Assembly (NCBI RefSeq): GCF_050624435.1
Contig: NC_134539.1
Span: 41,820,001 to 41,884,000 of the forward strand
Source of the DNA: Tenrec ecaudatus
Taxonomy: Eukaryota; Chordata; Mammalia; Afrosoricida; Tenrecidae
Direction of reading: 5' to 3'
DNA: 64,000 bases
Part shown: positions 45,935-57,879 of the stretch, in pieces
How positions within the stretch are numbered: the stretch's first letter is position 1
Layout: each line of letters starts with the position of its first letter
Program-made: the position numbers and the translations under genes
Notes under the pieces: model-generated
What the model saw: only the letters and a program-made list of their open reading frames with translations
What the model was told of the DNA's origin: nothing
The model's database searches: none

Positions 45935-46490
45935 GGGAAGAGATGACCCAGTCAGGGTGCAGTATAGCACCGATGAAACACACAACTTTCCTCTAGTTCT
46001 TTGGTGCTTTCTTCACGCTCCTATCATGACCTCAATTCTACCTTAAAAAATTGATTAGGCCAGAGCATACACATTGCTACAGATGGGAGCCCGCAACACA
46101 GGGAATCCAGGATAGATAAACGCCTAAGGGCCAACAAGGAGAGTAGAGATACCAGGAGGATTAGAGGAGAGTGTAGGGAGAGAGAATGGATCACAAGGAT
46201 CAACCTAGAACCTCCCAGTGGGACGAATAACAGAAAAGTGGGTGAGTGGTGACGGAGGATGATGTAAGATATGGAAAAAATAATCTATAACGTGTCAAGG
46301 GTTCATGAGGGAGGGCAGGCAGGGGAGCAATGGGGAAGAAACGGGGAGCTGATATCAAGGGCTGAAGTGGGAAGAGAATGCTTTGAAAATGATGATGGCA
46401 GCATATGTGCAAATGTGCTTAACATATTGGAAGAATGTATTGATTGTGATAAGGGATGAAAGAGACCCCAATAAAAGTATATATTTTTAA
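45935..46490 (+). repeat. L1 LINE, 3'UTR
   Basis: 'agagatgacccagtcagggt', 'ttcctctagttctttggtgc', 'gggttcatgagggagggcag', 'atgtgcaaatgtgcttaaca' and 'ccccaataaaagtatatatt'. Unit B only. Confidence 0.75.
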
Positions 46491-46796
46491 AAGAGCTATA
46501 TCTATAAAATCATTCAGCACATTCATGACAAAAAATAAAATTTAAGTGATTGCTCTTCATTTTCCATCAGAAACCATTTTAATTTCAAATTTCAACATTG
46601 TTTTTTTTTACTTTGAGATAATTGTAGATCACATGCAGTAAGAAATAAAATATAGATATACAACTGTGCTTTATTTAGTTCATCAGGATGATAATACTTT
46701 TAAATACTATTATGAAACATCACCAGTGGGATATTGATATCTATAAAGTTCATCAATATTACTTGCATTTCTCAGTTCTATTTGTACTCTTTTGGA

Positions 46797-46855
46797 GCAC
46801 CTGGTGGGCTTGTGCTGCTAAGTGACTCATTAGCAAGAGCCAGTAGGGACCCTTA
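46797..46855 (+). repeat. AfroSINE head fragment
   Basis: 'ggagcacctggtgggcttgt' followed by a degenerate 'tgctgctaagtgactcatta'. Confidence 0.4.
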
Positions 46856-46859
46856 AATA

Positions 46860-47340
46860 AATAACAAGTAATACAAATCACAAACTAGGTCATAACATTA
46901 ACAATAAATACATAAAGATATTTCACCATCACTATCATAAAATAAATGTTAATAAATTAAGAAATTCAATGTTAGTTTCACACTAAAATTGACAACATTA
47001 TAAAATAAATATAAATTTCTGGGTAGCTCATGGTGCTGGCAGCTGCTTAAACCTACATCTCCCTGTGTATCCTCCATGAAGACTACAGGACCACCAGAAG
47101 TGCATCTCAAGGGTCTGAACACTCCTTCCAATTTATCAAAACAAAGCTAGGAGACGGAACATGCCCCAACTCCAAATGACTTACTCGTAGATGCTCAAAC
47201 ATTAACCCTAAATATTAGGAGATGATCTCTCATGTTCCCTTTTAACATTTTACATAGAGAAATAAAATTGCATAAAACAAAGAAGGAACAACTAATGTCA
47301 GATTTAAGATTAATCTAAAACCAAGGATCCTCCCTCAAAT
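46860..47340. other. unit B spacer, no gene recognised
   Basis: AT-rich and unassigned. Confidence 0.45.
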
Positions 47341-47344
47341 CCAC

Positions 47345-47520
47345 TCTTAATTACAACCCATAATGACCCTACAGGACAGATGAAATTGCCTCATAGGGTT
47401 TCCTAGGGTGTAAATCTTTAAGGATGAAAATGGTCTCATTTTTCTCCCCCTAGAGAGCTAGTCGATCTGAACTGCCGATCTTTCAGTTAGTAACCCGATG
47501 TTACATTCTTTGGACCATCA
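47345..47520 (-). repeat. AfroSINE
   Basis: 'acccataatgaccctacagg', 'agggtttcctagggtgtaaa', 'gatctgaactgccgatcttt' in complement orientation. Confidence 0.68.
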
Positions 47521-47524
47521 GAAT

Positions 47525-48060
47525 TCTCAAACTCAAAGGCAATTTTTGAAGGCAAGCAGGATACAGAGTATACACGATGTGACGCAGATGTCTTTGAAAA
47601 ATACAATCACTTCAGTAGAAGTAAGTGAAAAGAAAGGGATAAGGCGCCTTAGTAAACTCAGCAGTTGTAGGAAAGAAAGCAAAAGAGGGAAAATATGAGT
47701 CCTGCGATACAATAACATTTAAAATGACTCAACTATTAGAGGGCATAAAACTCCTTCCAATTTAGCCAAACAAGACTTAAGCAAAAAAGTGTTGACAAGA
47801 AGGTTAACAAACACCTTGGAGGTCAAAGGGTAAAAGTAGCTTCAGTGAACTGGTTCTGTTAAAGGTGGCCTCTCTGTACAGCAGCAGACGAGCCGAAGAA
47901 GACAGAAGAGATGCTTTAAAAAAACTCAACTTCACACACAGAGAGGGCACTCTTGAATTACAAATCTTACAAAACACCCCAAGCCATAAAATGGATAAAT
48001 GTAGGTATACTGTCTACAAAGCTAAGATAAAAATGATAATCAAAACACCACAACACTGAA
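47525..48060. other. unit B spacer, no gene recognised
   Basis: Frames of about 65 codons here carry no recognisable domain. Confidence 0.4.
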
Positions 48061-48061
48061 A

Positions 48062-48258
48062 AACAAACTCATTGCCATCAAGTACATTCTAACTCATAGT
48101 GATCCTACAGGACAAAGTAGAACTGCCTTGTGGATTTCTAAGGTTGTAAATTTTCACTGGAGCAGAAATCCTCATCTTTTTTCAGGAAAGTGGCTGGTGA
48201 GTTTGAACAGCTAACCCATGATTAGCACTTCAACATGTAAGCCACTTCAGCCCCATAT
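48062..48258 (-). repeat. AfroSINE
   Basis: 'aacaaactcattgccatcaa', 'agtagaactgccttgtggat', 'gtgagtttgaacagctaacc', 'gtaagccacttcagcccc'. Confidence 0.74.
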
Positions 48259-48259
48259 T

Positions 48260-49080
48260 TCATCAGCTGACGAAAAACTTCCAACTCCCTAAAGAAGTCA
48301 TGAGAAACAAGTGAAAAAGGTAGACAATTAAAAATTGATGCCCAATCTTTAAATAAGCTATTTGCAGGAGTTATAAACAACTCTGGATCATAATGTCTTT
48401 TTAAAAAGTGGCAGAACCATGCATCTAAAAGAAATATGCAGAAAGTTATTGAACTCAGAAAATAATAAAAGGTAGAAAATAAAATAATTTCAAAAAATAA
48501 AACTAAATTGAAGTACCCAAGGCGAAAGAGATTAAAATATAAATGTACCTGGAGGTATTCAAGAAAGGAAGTGAAACAATCAAGAAAATGAAAATAAGAT
48601 AAAGAAAGGAAACAATGTCTAAGAACATGGTTGAAATAGAATACTGGTAGAAGTGTAACAATATATATAAGATTTTAGTATCTGAAAAGAGAAAGCAAAG
48701 AATAGAGTTGATATTTGAAGTTAATGTCCAGAAATACTTTTGTAAATCAAAGAATAATTGAAAGGGTTCACCAGATACCTGGAAAAATTAACATATTATG
48801 AAGACAAATCAAAAAGTATTTCTATTAGGGTAAGTTCATGCTTGCATGTGATCATTCCTAACACAATGTATTGAAACATCTCTGCAATCAATCAGTGGGT
48901 AGTGGAAGACAAGTTTCTTCAATAATATACTTACCTGAATCTTATTAGGGTACCTGCATTAACATTTGTTAAAAAGAACTTTTTGTGTCATGAGAAAAAT
49001 GATTTTCAGTCAAGGTTAATATAAAAATTTTAACAAAACTAAAGTAGACATGTCTCCAAATCAGTGAAACTATGCAATAC
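48260..49080. other. unit B spacer, no gene recognised
   Basis: AT-rich. 48830-48960 aligns with the sequence upstream of the unit A mariner ('ctctgcaatcaatcagtggg'). Confidence 0.5.
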
Positions 49081-49084
49081 AGTT

Positions 49085-49575
49085 ATGCCCCACACAACAC
49101 AACAACTTTTAGATGAATCGAGTATTTTAAAGAAGGTTGGGAACATTTCAAAGATGAATTCAAGGCAGAGGTCAGCTCAGAATATTAATTTTGGGGGACA
49201 TTTAGTTGTGGTAATACTGATAGCTTTCTTGATAGAATCTTGATAGAATCTCACTGGGGCTCATTTGTAAGAAGTTTGAAGAAAATGGAAAACAGCCTTG
49301 GTTAGACAAAGACCAAAAAAGTTGTGCAAGAATTTTTCCCCCATCATAAAAATGCACTTGTTCATTCATCAGGGTGACAAGACTTTCCTCTGAAAATTCC
49401 ACTGGGAAAGTTTATTCCATCCAATCTGCAGTCCTGAATATGTTCCTTTGGAGTTATATTTGTTCCCCAAATCACAGAACATTTAAAAGGAACATATTTT
49501 GAGTTTCCCAAAGATGCCCAAACTGCCGTTTTGTGTGGTATGAATCGATTATGAAATCTTTAAGGGAAGGGTTAG
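49085..49575 (+). mobile_element. mariner-type transposase relic (unit B copy)
   Basis: Conceptual translation gives FPHHKNALVHSSG (mariner HHDNAPAH), then FVPQITEHLKGTYFEFPKDAQTAVL, with stops. It is the counterpart of 28600-29095 and shares its order, frame decay and left flank. Confidence 0.6.
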
Positions 49576-49579
49576 AAAG

Positions 49580-50315
49580 ATGTAAAGACCATCTTCCAAA
49601 GATTATAGATCTATATGTAGGCTATACAGTGAAACAATAGGTTTACATTTTGATATTTTTGTCTAATATATAGTTATTTTATAGCAATACTCTTTGACTT
49701 AACTTCATAGAAGCAACTCTGAAGTAGTTGAATAAATTGGAATTTTAAGGTAAAGGCAAAAATCTTCAAATTCTGTAAAAGACCAAGATTAGTAGCTAAA
49801 AAAGGCAAAGGAATTAATCCAGCATCAGATTTCTCAAACCAACAAACATAAAATATAGGCAACAATGGAATTGCATTTCCAAAATACTCATAAATAATAT
49901 GCAAAAATATTTACAGAGTCATGCTACCCTTTAAATATCAAGTCAATTGCAAAACCGTTTTAAACATGCAAGATCCAAGGAATATTGTACTCAAAATCCC
50001 TTTTTAGTGTCAATGAGATAATAACCTTCATCAAACAAAAGATTCATTTAATATATTTAATTATTGACCTAAGGGGAAAAAGATAGAAATGAGGATAAAG
50101 CAATAATATCTAAATGTTATACATCCTGGCAAATTGAAAATTACGCAAACAGAAATGTTAAGTGGTAATATCTAGTTCTGGCTGTGAGTAAATAAGTCAG
50201 ACCAGCCTTTCTCACTGTGAGTAATTAGAAAACTGGACAATATATATGAAGTAATGAATTTTAGGAATTGTACATGATATTGTACAGAATCCTGGGAAGA
50301 TAAGACTAAAACTGT
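49580..50315. other. intergenic, no gene recognised
   Basis: AT-rich. No further match to unit A was found past about 49600. Confidence 0.4.
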
Positions 50316-50319
50316 GCTG

Positions 50320-50940
50320 GACAGGGTTCTCTAGAGAAACAAAACTAGGACACATATGATTATAAATATAGATATATAGATAGATAGATCCATATATATG
50401 TACAGATATATACAGCACAAAGAAATATAACAGCTAATAAGTCGACACAGCAGTACAGAGAGCTCAGTTCAACTTACTTCTGTGGAACACTTAATATACT
50501 GGAAGTCCTTCAGCTCACAAGGGCTGCTCAGTCCAAGGACAAGGAAGCAGCTGAGTCTTCCTTTGAGCAAAGCAGGCGGTCCGGCCAGAGGCAGCAAACA
50601 GCAGGGCGGGTCACCAACCATCAGCCAGAGGACAGAATCTAACAGTCCCAAGCTGAAGCTATGTATAAACCAGCAGCACGGCGAAGCAGGTCACAAAGGA
50701 ACCTCAAGTTCTAGCAGCACGTTCCACAGGTTAGTTGTCCCACAGGGAGTGTAGCTCACAAGTTGAGGCAGAGAACTTGCTAAGGCAGCTGCACACTGGT
50801 CTGTTCACCAGAGAGCAAGAGAGAGACAGGTGAGGCTTGCCAAGCCATTTATCTCTTTGCCCTCCAATCAGACTGCAACCTTATTAATCCCACGTGTTCC
50901 TATTGGCCAGGTTGACACAATAAAACTACCTATCACAAAA
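50320..50940 (+). repeat. ~0.6-kb interspersed repeat, same family as 16921-17510
   Basis: Begins 'ggacagggttctctagagaa', carries a TAGA/TATA simple repeat at 50365-50415, and ends 'ggccaggttgacacaataaa'. Well preserved compared with other repeats here, so relatively young. Confidence 0.68.
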
Positions 50941-50944
50941 AAAT

Positions 50945-52650
50945 AAGCAAATTTATGATTTTTTAAATTGTGGTTCAGATTAAAATGAGATCACTGTGAG
51001 GGCATGGTGGTGTCAGTAAATTGAGAGTTCAAAGAGATTAAACAACTACAGATTAGAGACCAGAGTTCCCCCAAAAAAAAAAGAAGCTATGCAGAGAAAG
51101 GCTCCAGAAATCACCAGAAAGAACCCATTAAGTCAGCTGCTAAGAACTCAGCCACACATGCAGAAGGGTGAAACCATGAGTTCAATTGAATAATTCAACA
51201 GCATCCAACAACCGTCAAAGAAATAATGATGACCTATAGGAAAAATCATTCCCAAAGTTCACAAAGGCGTTGAGACATTTGATTTCCAAGCAACCAGAAT
51301 GGAAAATATTCACTGGCTAGCCATGGAATTTAATTGAATATCCTGGAACTAAACTAGAGGCTCTATGCATCAACATTGTTTCAACAGAAGTGAATGTTTG
51401 GTGTAAGCTTGTTCTAGGACTGTATTTCTTCACTGCAATACTCATGACATTTTGCACTCATAACCAGTGGAGGAGCTATCCCGTGTACTGTCGGAGGTTT
51501 AGCAGCATCCCTGGTTTCTACCCAATAGATTCTTTAATAAACTTGCCCTTCCTCCCCTTACTTATTCATATATTACCTAATGTTCCTGAAGGAAAATTAC
51601 CCCCTCCCCCAGTTGTAGAGGAAATCAAATCCACTGTTATAGGGTAAATGTAACTCTAGATTTTACTTTACAAAGCTCGAAAACAAGACTCTAAATGATC
51701 AAGTAACTGCCTACTAAAATATATTCAGAATTCTAAAGAGAGTCCACAAATCCGAGAACTTAATCAAATAAAATGAAGCATGTCCAACATTCAGCAAAAC
51801 CTAATAAGATGCAGAGAATTATGTTAATTTGTCTCATAACCAGCAAATGGGGTAACCATTTTTTCCCAGTTTCTGAAATATACTTAGAAATTGTAGAGAA
51901 AATGAAATTAACAGACCATCAGATTCATACCTTGTCTAGAAAACCAAAGCAAAAATATAATGAAGAGAGCAACTGTTGACTTTGTAGAGGCTGTGCTGTG
52001 TGTATTCTCAATAACAGCGAAACAAAGAAAACTTTTCAAAAGTTATTTTTTAAAGAACTAAAAAATAACATCTGGATATGAAATGTATAAAAATGAAATG
52101 AAAAATGTACTGGGTAGGGTTAAAAGGATGGTAATAAAGATTAAAACATAACTAAATTAGAGAATGAAAAATTTCAAAATAAAACCATAAGAGAAAAAGA
52201 AAGAAAATGTATAAACAATCCATAAATTATAAGTACCCCAATATGCATTTAATTAGTAGCTCAGTAGTAAAGAAAAGAAGGACCAAATAAAAGAAACAGC
52301 CTCCCCAAATTTCCCAAATTGGAAGAAACCCACATCTTCAAGAAACTCACTAAACCACAAACAATACAACATACATACACATATGCATACACACAGAAAT
52401 AAATAATATGTCAAAATGAATTTTGTGAGAATATATAAATATATATAGATCTTAAAATGCAGTCAAAGGAAGAATTACACAGAGAAAATTAAAGGTAACA
52501 ATTGAGGCAAACGTTGGAAACAATGAAACTTTTTTTTAAAAACACGATGTCTTTTATTGTGCTGAGTAAATGCTTTCTCAATTTTGAATTCTATATGCAA
52601 CAAAAATAAAGCATAAAGGCAATTACTTATTAAGAAAACAACTGAGAAAT
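50945..52650. other. intergenic, no gene recognised
   Basis: AT-rich. Short frames only; nothing assignable. Confidence 0.45.
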
Positions 52651-52654
52651 CATA

Positions 52655-52935
52655 ATAAATAGGACAAGAGAAAAGAGGGTGAAGGGAGATGTTGGATAGT
52701 GTAAGATATGACAAAATAACAATTTGTAAATTATCAAGGGTTCTTGAGGGAGGGGGAAGAGAAGAGGGAGGAGGAAAAATGAGGAGCTAATGCCAGGGGC
52801 TTAGGTGGAGGGCAAATGTTTTGAGACTGATGAGAGTAATGAATGCACAAATGTGCTTTATACAATTGATGTAAGTATGGATTGTGTTAAGAGTTGTATG
52901 AGCTCCCAATAAAATGATTTAAATAAATAAATAGG
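52655..52935 (+). repeat. L1 LINE, extreme 3' end
   Basis: 'gagatgttggatagtgtaag', 'aaattatcaagggttcttga', 'gagttgtatgagctcccaat' ending in AATAAAATGATTT with an AAATAAATAAATA tail. The shortest clean 3' end in the window. Confidence 0.8.
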
Positions 52936-52939
52936 ATTA

Positions 52940-53770
52940 TACTTTAAAAAGTAATTCATCAGGTGGACCAAATTTTACCAAATGAAAATATGCATCAAGA
53001 CAAAAAGGATGAAATGTGCTGAAAACAATAAGCACAGCACAACTTTTTTAAAGTCATTTTAATACCTTAAAAGAGAATTGATAGTTTAAAGCAAAAACAA
53101 TGACAAAGTATTGTGAAATTTTAGCATACAAAAGTAAAATATATAGTAAAAATATCACTAAAGATGAAAGGGAAAATGAAAATACACTCTTAATGAAAAA
53201 CTCGTGTTATTCAAGATCTAACATACATTTATTAGAAGATAAATTGTTATCAGTCGAAGTTGTGCCTAACTCCTAGGGCAACCAATAAATAGTAAGCCAA
53301 CAGTGAATATAAAATTGTATTAGATGAAATATGAAAATAATTATGTTATATTGCATTGGACAGCATCAACAATTAAATTATATATGTATCACTAGACTGG
53401 ATTTTAAGACTGCCCAAAAGACATCCACTTCAAAATGCAGATAGGTAAACATTTGCATCCTTGCCTTCCTATCTCTAAAGCTTATGAGTAATGTTTTCTA
53501 ATATTTTGCCGAAGGGTAATCAGAAGCACTCCAGACATCAGCGACAATGGTGTTCTAAGGGAAGGCACTGTGTCTTGAGGTCTAGATCAAATCGATTGGA
53601 AGCTCAGTGTATACCATTGTGCAGCTGTCAATAATTCTAGCTGAGCAGGCCTCGCGAAGGTAAAAAATCAAAGTCTTTCTCTCTCACTATAGTGTTCATA
53701 AAGAAAATCCTCCACGATTGGCCAATAACACCATCTCTTGTCTTCATACATGAAGGCTCACATTCTTCTT
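52940..53770. other. 3' flank of the OR13C4-like gene
   Basis: AT-rich. The nearest AATAAA on the - strand is at about 53226-53231 ('tttatt' on +), about 545 bp past the stop, a possible but unproven poly(A) signal. Confidence 0.35.
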
Positions 53771-53774
53771 GGTA

Positions 53775-54728
53775 TTACCGGTTAATAAGAGCCCTCCGTC
53801 TCAGCAAATACTTCACAGCAGCCTGCACGTCCTTATTTCTCAAGCTGTAAATGATCGGATTCAGCATGGGGGTCACTACCCCATAAAACATAGAAATGAG
53901 TCCCTCTGAAGCTTGCATCTGTGTCCCCCCAGGCATTTCTCGGGACTTGGGTTTTGCGTACATAAAGAAGATGGTTCCATAAAAGATGATCACCACTGTC
54001 AAGTGCGCTGAGCAGGTGGAAAAGGCTTTGCGTCTTCCTGCGGCTGAGTTCATTCTCAAGATGGTGTAAAGAATGAACATGTAGGAGAAGAAGATAATCA
54101 GAAGTGGAAGAACTAGGAAGACCATATTGGAAAGTGTTAGAGTAGTAATGTTAAGGGATATATCAGCACAAGCTAATTTTAAGACAGCCAAAATCTCACA
54201 TAGGAAATGATTTATAATGTTGTTTTGACAGAAAGGCAGTCTCATGGCAAGTGTTGTTTGCACAATGGAATTGACTCCACCAGAGAGCCATGATAAAGAA
54301 GCCATCAGCACATATGCCAACTTATTCATGATGACAGGGTACCTCAGTGGGTTGCAGATGGCCACGTAGCGATCAAAAGCCATCACACCGAGGAGGAAAC
54401 ACTCCGTTGAACCCATTGCAAATCCTAGGAACATCTGCACAGCACACCCAGAGAAGGAGATGTTTCTTTTCTTTGAGATCAAGCTCACCAGGGTTGAGGG
54501 AACTGAGGAGGAAGTGTAGCAAATATCCAGGAAAGAGAGGTTGCCCAGGAAGAAGTACATGGGGGTGTGAAGACGCGAATCAAAAATGCTTGCTAGGATG
54601 AGAACCCCGTTGCCCATTAGAATCACTAGATACATGACGAGAATCAGTGCAAAGAAAATTATCTCAAGCTTTGGATAACCAGAGAGTCCGATGAGAATAA
54701 ATTCTTTCCAAAATGTCTGATTTCCCAT
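53775..54728 (-). CDS. OR13C4: olfactory receptor, OR13C4-like, intact
   Basis: A single-exon class II odorant receptor of 317 residues on the - strand. The start [10 protein letters not shown] has an N-glycosylation site at residues 3-5 and typical N-terminal length. Hallmarks: GNGVLI (39-44), [13 protein letters not shown] (53-65), YTSSSVPS (71-78), the Cys95/Cys177 pair, [16 protein letters not shown] (116-131), [11 protein letters not shown] (215-225), [13 protein letters not shown] (234-246), then FFMYAKPKS and [15 protein letters not shown] (287-301). '[19 protein letters not shown]', '[20 protein letters not shown]' and 'SWLSGG' agree with human OR13C4 as remembered. OR13C3 and other OR13C paralogues are close, so the family is certain and the exact member probable. 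It lies tail to tail with the OR13F1-like gene, as in human 9q31. No defect seen. Confidence 0.94.
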   Translation of the reverse strand: MGNQTFWKEFILIGLSGYPKLEIIFFALILVMYLVILMGNGVLILASIFDSRLHTPMYFFLGNLSFLDICYTSSSVPSTLVSLISKKRNISFSGCAVQMFLGFAMGSTECFLLGVMAFDRYVAICNPLRYPVIMNKLAYVLMASLSWLSGGVNSIVQTTLAMRLPFCQNNIINHFLCEILAVLKLACADISLNITTLTLSNMVFLVLPLLIIFFSYMFILYTILRMNSAAGRRKAFSTCSAHLTVVIIFYGTIFFMYAKPKSREMPGGTQMQASEGLISMFYGVVTPMLNPIIYSLRNKDVQAAVKYLLRRRALINR

Positions 54729-54732
54729 GTCT

Positions 54733-54755
54733 CTGTGTTAGCATGTAAAAGGAAG
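54733..54755 (-). promoter_or_regulatory. candidate splice acceptor before OR13C4-like start
   Basis: On the - strand a pyrimidine tract 'cttccttttacatgctaaca' runs into CAG at 54733, four bases before the ATG. This is a strong-looking acceptor for joining an upstream non-coding exon, as is usual in OR genes. Confidence 0.5.
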
Positions 54756-54759
54756 ACCC

Positions 54760-55760
54760 CCCCACACATAAAATATTTTTGCAGTCAAGTAACAAATATA
54801 ACAAATGATTATGAAACATTTTATTCTAGAGTAAAATAAGAGTGTTTGCTTTGAAACACTCATCAGTTAACATCAACATTGTGTGACTAGATAATAATAT
54901 GGAAACATTAAGAGTGGTACGTTTCGTGACTAAGGTCGGGCCTATCTACAATTAGTGGGATGAAAATTCAAAAGCAGCCTTCCTTGCTGTTGAAGAGCGG
55001 TCTGATGAAAGGGTTCCATAAACCTCAACTACTACAGCAACTACTTGACTAATCTATTTAGTGACACAGTGGGGAAGCCACGGTCAAGGCAAACGACAAC
55101 ACAGACTGGAATTTTGGTTGACTAATTATCAGACGTTCAAAATCTTCAAGCAACTGTTTGGCTGCCTAACACTTTGGATCTTCTGTCAGTCTATTCAATT
55201 GTATCTTTGTATAGAGCAGACATTTGATCCTAGTGAATTATCTCAGACACAATGTAATTTAACAGCTGTCCATAAACATACTTAATGATCTGGTAGTCAT
55301 AGGCTGCTCTCACTCTTGCTCTAGGAAAACGAGACCATTGCATAGACCAGCTTTGCATGTAATGGTGAGAAATTCTTGGAGAACAATACTTAGTCGCACT
55401 GTGCTTGTTCAATCCCATGACTTGACTGTTATTCTTGATAATTTGTTAAGTCAACCTGAGAAGACAGTAATAATGTTTAAATACATATATGTTTCACCAT
55501 GTGTGGCATTTTAAGCATTACCATGTATAAATCAGTTCTCATTGTTTCCATTTCAATTGTGAAAGAATATGAGCATTGCTGTCAAACTGACAAGTAAGAA
55601 GTGGGGACTCAAAACTCAGATTTATTTCAATGATTTCTAGAGGTCTTTGGGATGACAATAGTACAAGGTAGGACAGGTCGTTTCTCCACCTGTGGAGATT
55701 TGGCTGTGGTGAAATAATGGAGCAAGTCAAGTAGTTCAAGCTTCCAGAACTTTTCAATGT
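54760..55760. other. upstream region of OR13C4-like gene
   Basis: Unassigned. A promoter and non-coding exon are expected on this side, but no specific motif is claimed. Confidence 0.35.
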
Positions 55761-55764
55761 ACTT

Positions 55765-55895
55765 ATGTACATCACCTGGAGATCTTGCGAAAGATCGTTT
55801 CTGTTTTAATAAATCTAAGTGAGGGCCCAGGATTCTGCATTTTTAACACACTCGGCAGATGCTACCGTGGGACCACACTTTGAGAAAGAAAATTT
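55765..55895. repeat. MER5/MER20-type hAT-Charlie relic
   Basis: 'tgtacatcacctggagatct', 'ggcccaggattctgcatttt' and 'gggaccacactttgagaaag' follow the order of this old non-autonomous hAT repeat. Confidence 0.55.
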
Positions 55896-55899
55896 TAGT

Positions 55900-57665
55900 T
55901 CATCATGGTGAATCAACAAACAATCCAGGGATTTCTGATAAAATTCTATTCTCTTTTCTTCTTATTAGACTAGGTCAAGAAACAAGATGACCAAGAAAAT
56001 ACTTCAACTGTGCTTTTTGACGAAGTCAGGGATAGAGCTTGGGATTCAGTCTTCTTCAGAAAATAAATAGTATGAAAATAACAATTTTATAAGAGGAAAG
56101 TAGAATCTAGCTGGACCACTGGAGTAGTTGTACAGTTAATATCATCGTGAATTCAATAATATTACCAGTAGAGAAAGGATAAGAAAAGACTAATACGAGG
56201 TGATTATCATAACAAAGTTCACAATTCAGCAATGGAAACAGGAAAACTACACATGACACAATTTGAAATGGAATATAATTAAATTGTGAAATGAAAATAA
56301 ATATACTAAGTATTCCCCAAAAGAGTGGGCTAATGAGAAATATGTAAGAGAAGACAGTTCTTAAGAAGAATTTCAGGCTTGGAACAGACCTGGGAGCACA
56401 TTAAGATTTGGCAGATTAAGAAGAGAGTAAAGGAAGAGGGTTACCTCTGAGGGGAGCCTGCGATGGGCGAGGTATAAGTGTAAGCAGATTGGCAGGACTG
56501 CCTTTTCACTTGCATACAGCAGTTCCTTTGGAGAGCTGGTGGCAAGCATACCTGAGAATATAGGTGAGGCAGCAGTAGAAACATGTTCAAATGTCAGGGA
56601 GAAAATTATCCCGTGAAGGAAAGTAGCTTATCATTAGAAATTTTATACCCGACACTTTTAATTTCCCTCTAAATCAAACATCACACAAGGAGATTTTAAA
56701 AAGTGTATGATCAGAAAGGTGACATGAGGAATTCAAATGTTTAGATTAATTATCATCAGTAATTACTTACTGGTACATGCAAATCCATCTTTCCACAATC
56801 ACCACCAGTTTTTAAGTAAACTAAAATTTCAAAGTTGGGATTCCTATGGGATACCAATTTTAGAGTGTCAGCAAAGCTATATACTCCGCTTTCACATCCA
56901 TCTTTGCTGCCAGTGGTAATTAGCATACTTTTTCTACGGTGTATAAACACTCAAAGTCAAAAGTCAAAGTCAAAAGAAAGTCTTTCACCATAGAAACAAT
57001 TTCAGATAAGTGACATGAAAAAGTAAATATTTCAATGTTAATGAGAGGGATGAAATGGATCTACGTTTTAGATATGATTAAAAACACCTTTATTTTTATT
57101 TATTCATACAGCTTTTATTCCAGGCTCCTAAATGACAAATATTTGCTTGATATTAGCTCATATAATGAAAGTCACAAGGTGAATAATGGGCAGAGTCAAG
57201 GTACCAAGTCAATGTTCTTTTCATCACTACCCAAAACTAACAACATTAAATCTGTATAGATATCATGTGTCCAAAAAGGAGAATGATCAGTGAGTGCTAC
57301 AGATGAATTGAGATCATAAAGACAATACTTTACTGTAACCCTATTAATAATGCAGAAGGAGAAGAGCTAATAATTATTGTGAGCCTGGTTGTCCTTACCA
57401 CAGAGAAAGATTCAGGACTGTGGTATTGAATCATATCCCACAGAATACTTCCCGTGAAATAATCACATAGTCACTTATAGGAATTTCTCCCCAAATAGGA
57501 TCCAGAAATCAGTGAGGAGATGACTTGGATAAGGGATAAGAGGACATGATCTGCCTCATCATCTACACAAAAGGAAGAGAAATAGTTAAGATGTCGACTT
57601 ACAAGAAAACATGGCAGTTTCTGGTTCAGCATCTTTGGGTCCAGATCTAGAAAGCCTGTTGGTTT
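55900..57665. other. intergenic, no gene recognised
   Basis: Unassigned. A small 'aaagtc' iteration lies at 56955-56980. Confidence 0.45.
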
Positions 57666-57677
57666 CTCCTGCTAGAC

Positions 57678-57868
57678 CAGTGATTCTCAACCTTCCCAAT
57701 GCCGTGACCCTTTAATACAGTTCCTCAGGTTTTGGTGACCCCCAAGGATAAAATTATTTTTGTTGCTACTTCATCACTGCCATTTTGCTACTGTTTTAAT
57801 CAGGCGACCGCTGTGAAAGGGTTGTTCAACCTCCAAAGGAGTCGCGACCCACAGGCTGAGAATGGCTA
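57678..57868 (-). mobile_element. SPIN hAT MITE with 8-bp target-site duplication
   Basis: 191 bp. The left end CAGTGATTCTCAACCTTCCC and right end GGCTGAGAATGGCTA are inverted termini. The interior reads the SPIN complement ('tgaaagggttgttcaacctc', 'gtcgcgacccacag'). It is flanked by TGCTAGAC (57670-57677) and TTCTAGAC (57869-57876). One mismatch separates the two, and the second fits the hAT preference nTCTAGAn exactly. Confidence 0.9.
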
Positions 57869-57879
57869 TTCTAGACAGC

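Larger units (their letters stand above)
31090..49575. repeat. tandem duplication unit B (carries intact OR13F1-like gene)
   Basis: Counterpart of unit A with anchors in the same order and orientation. It is longer mainly because of its own insertions: RTE 32040-32935, L1 34140-35830, L1s 42120-43745 and 45935-46490, and several SINEs. Limits are approximate. Confidence 0.75.
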
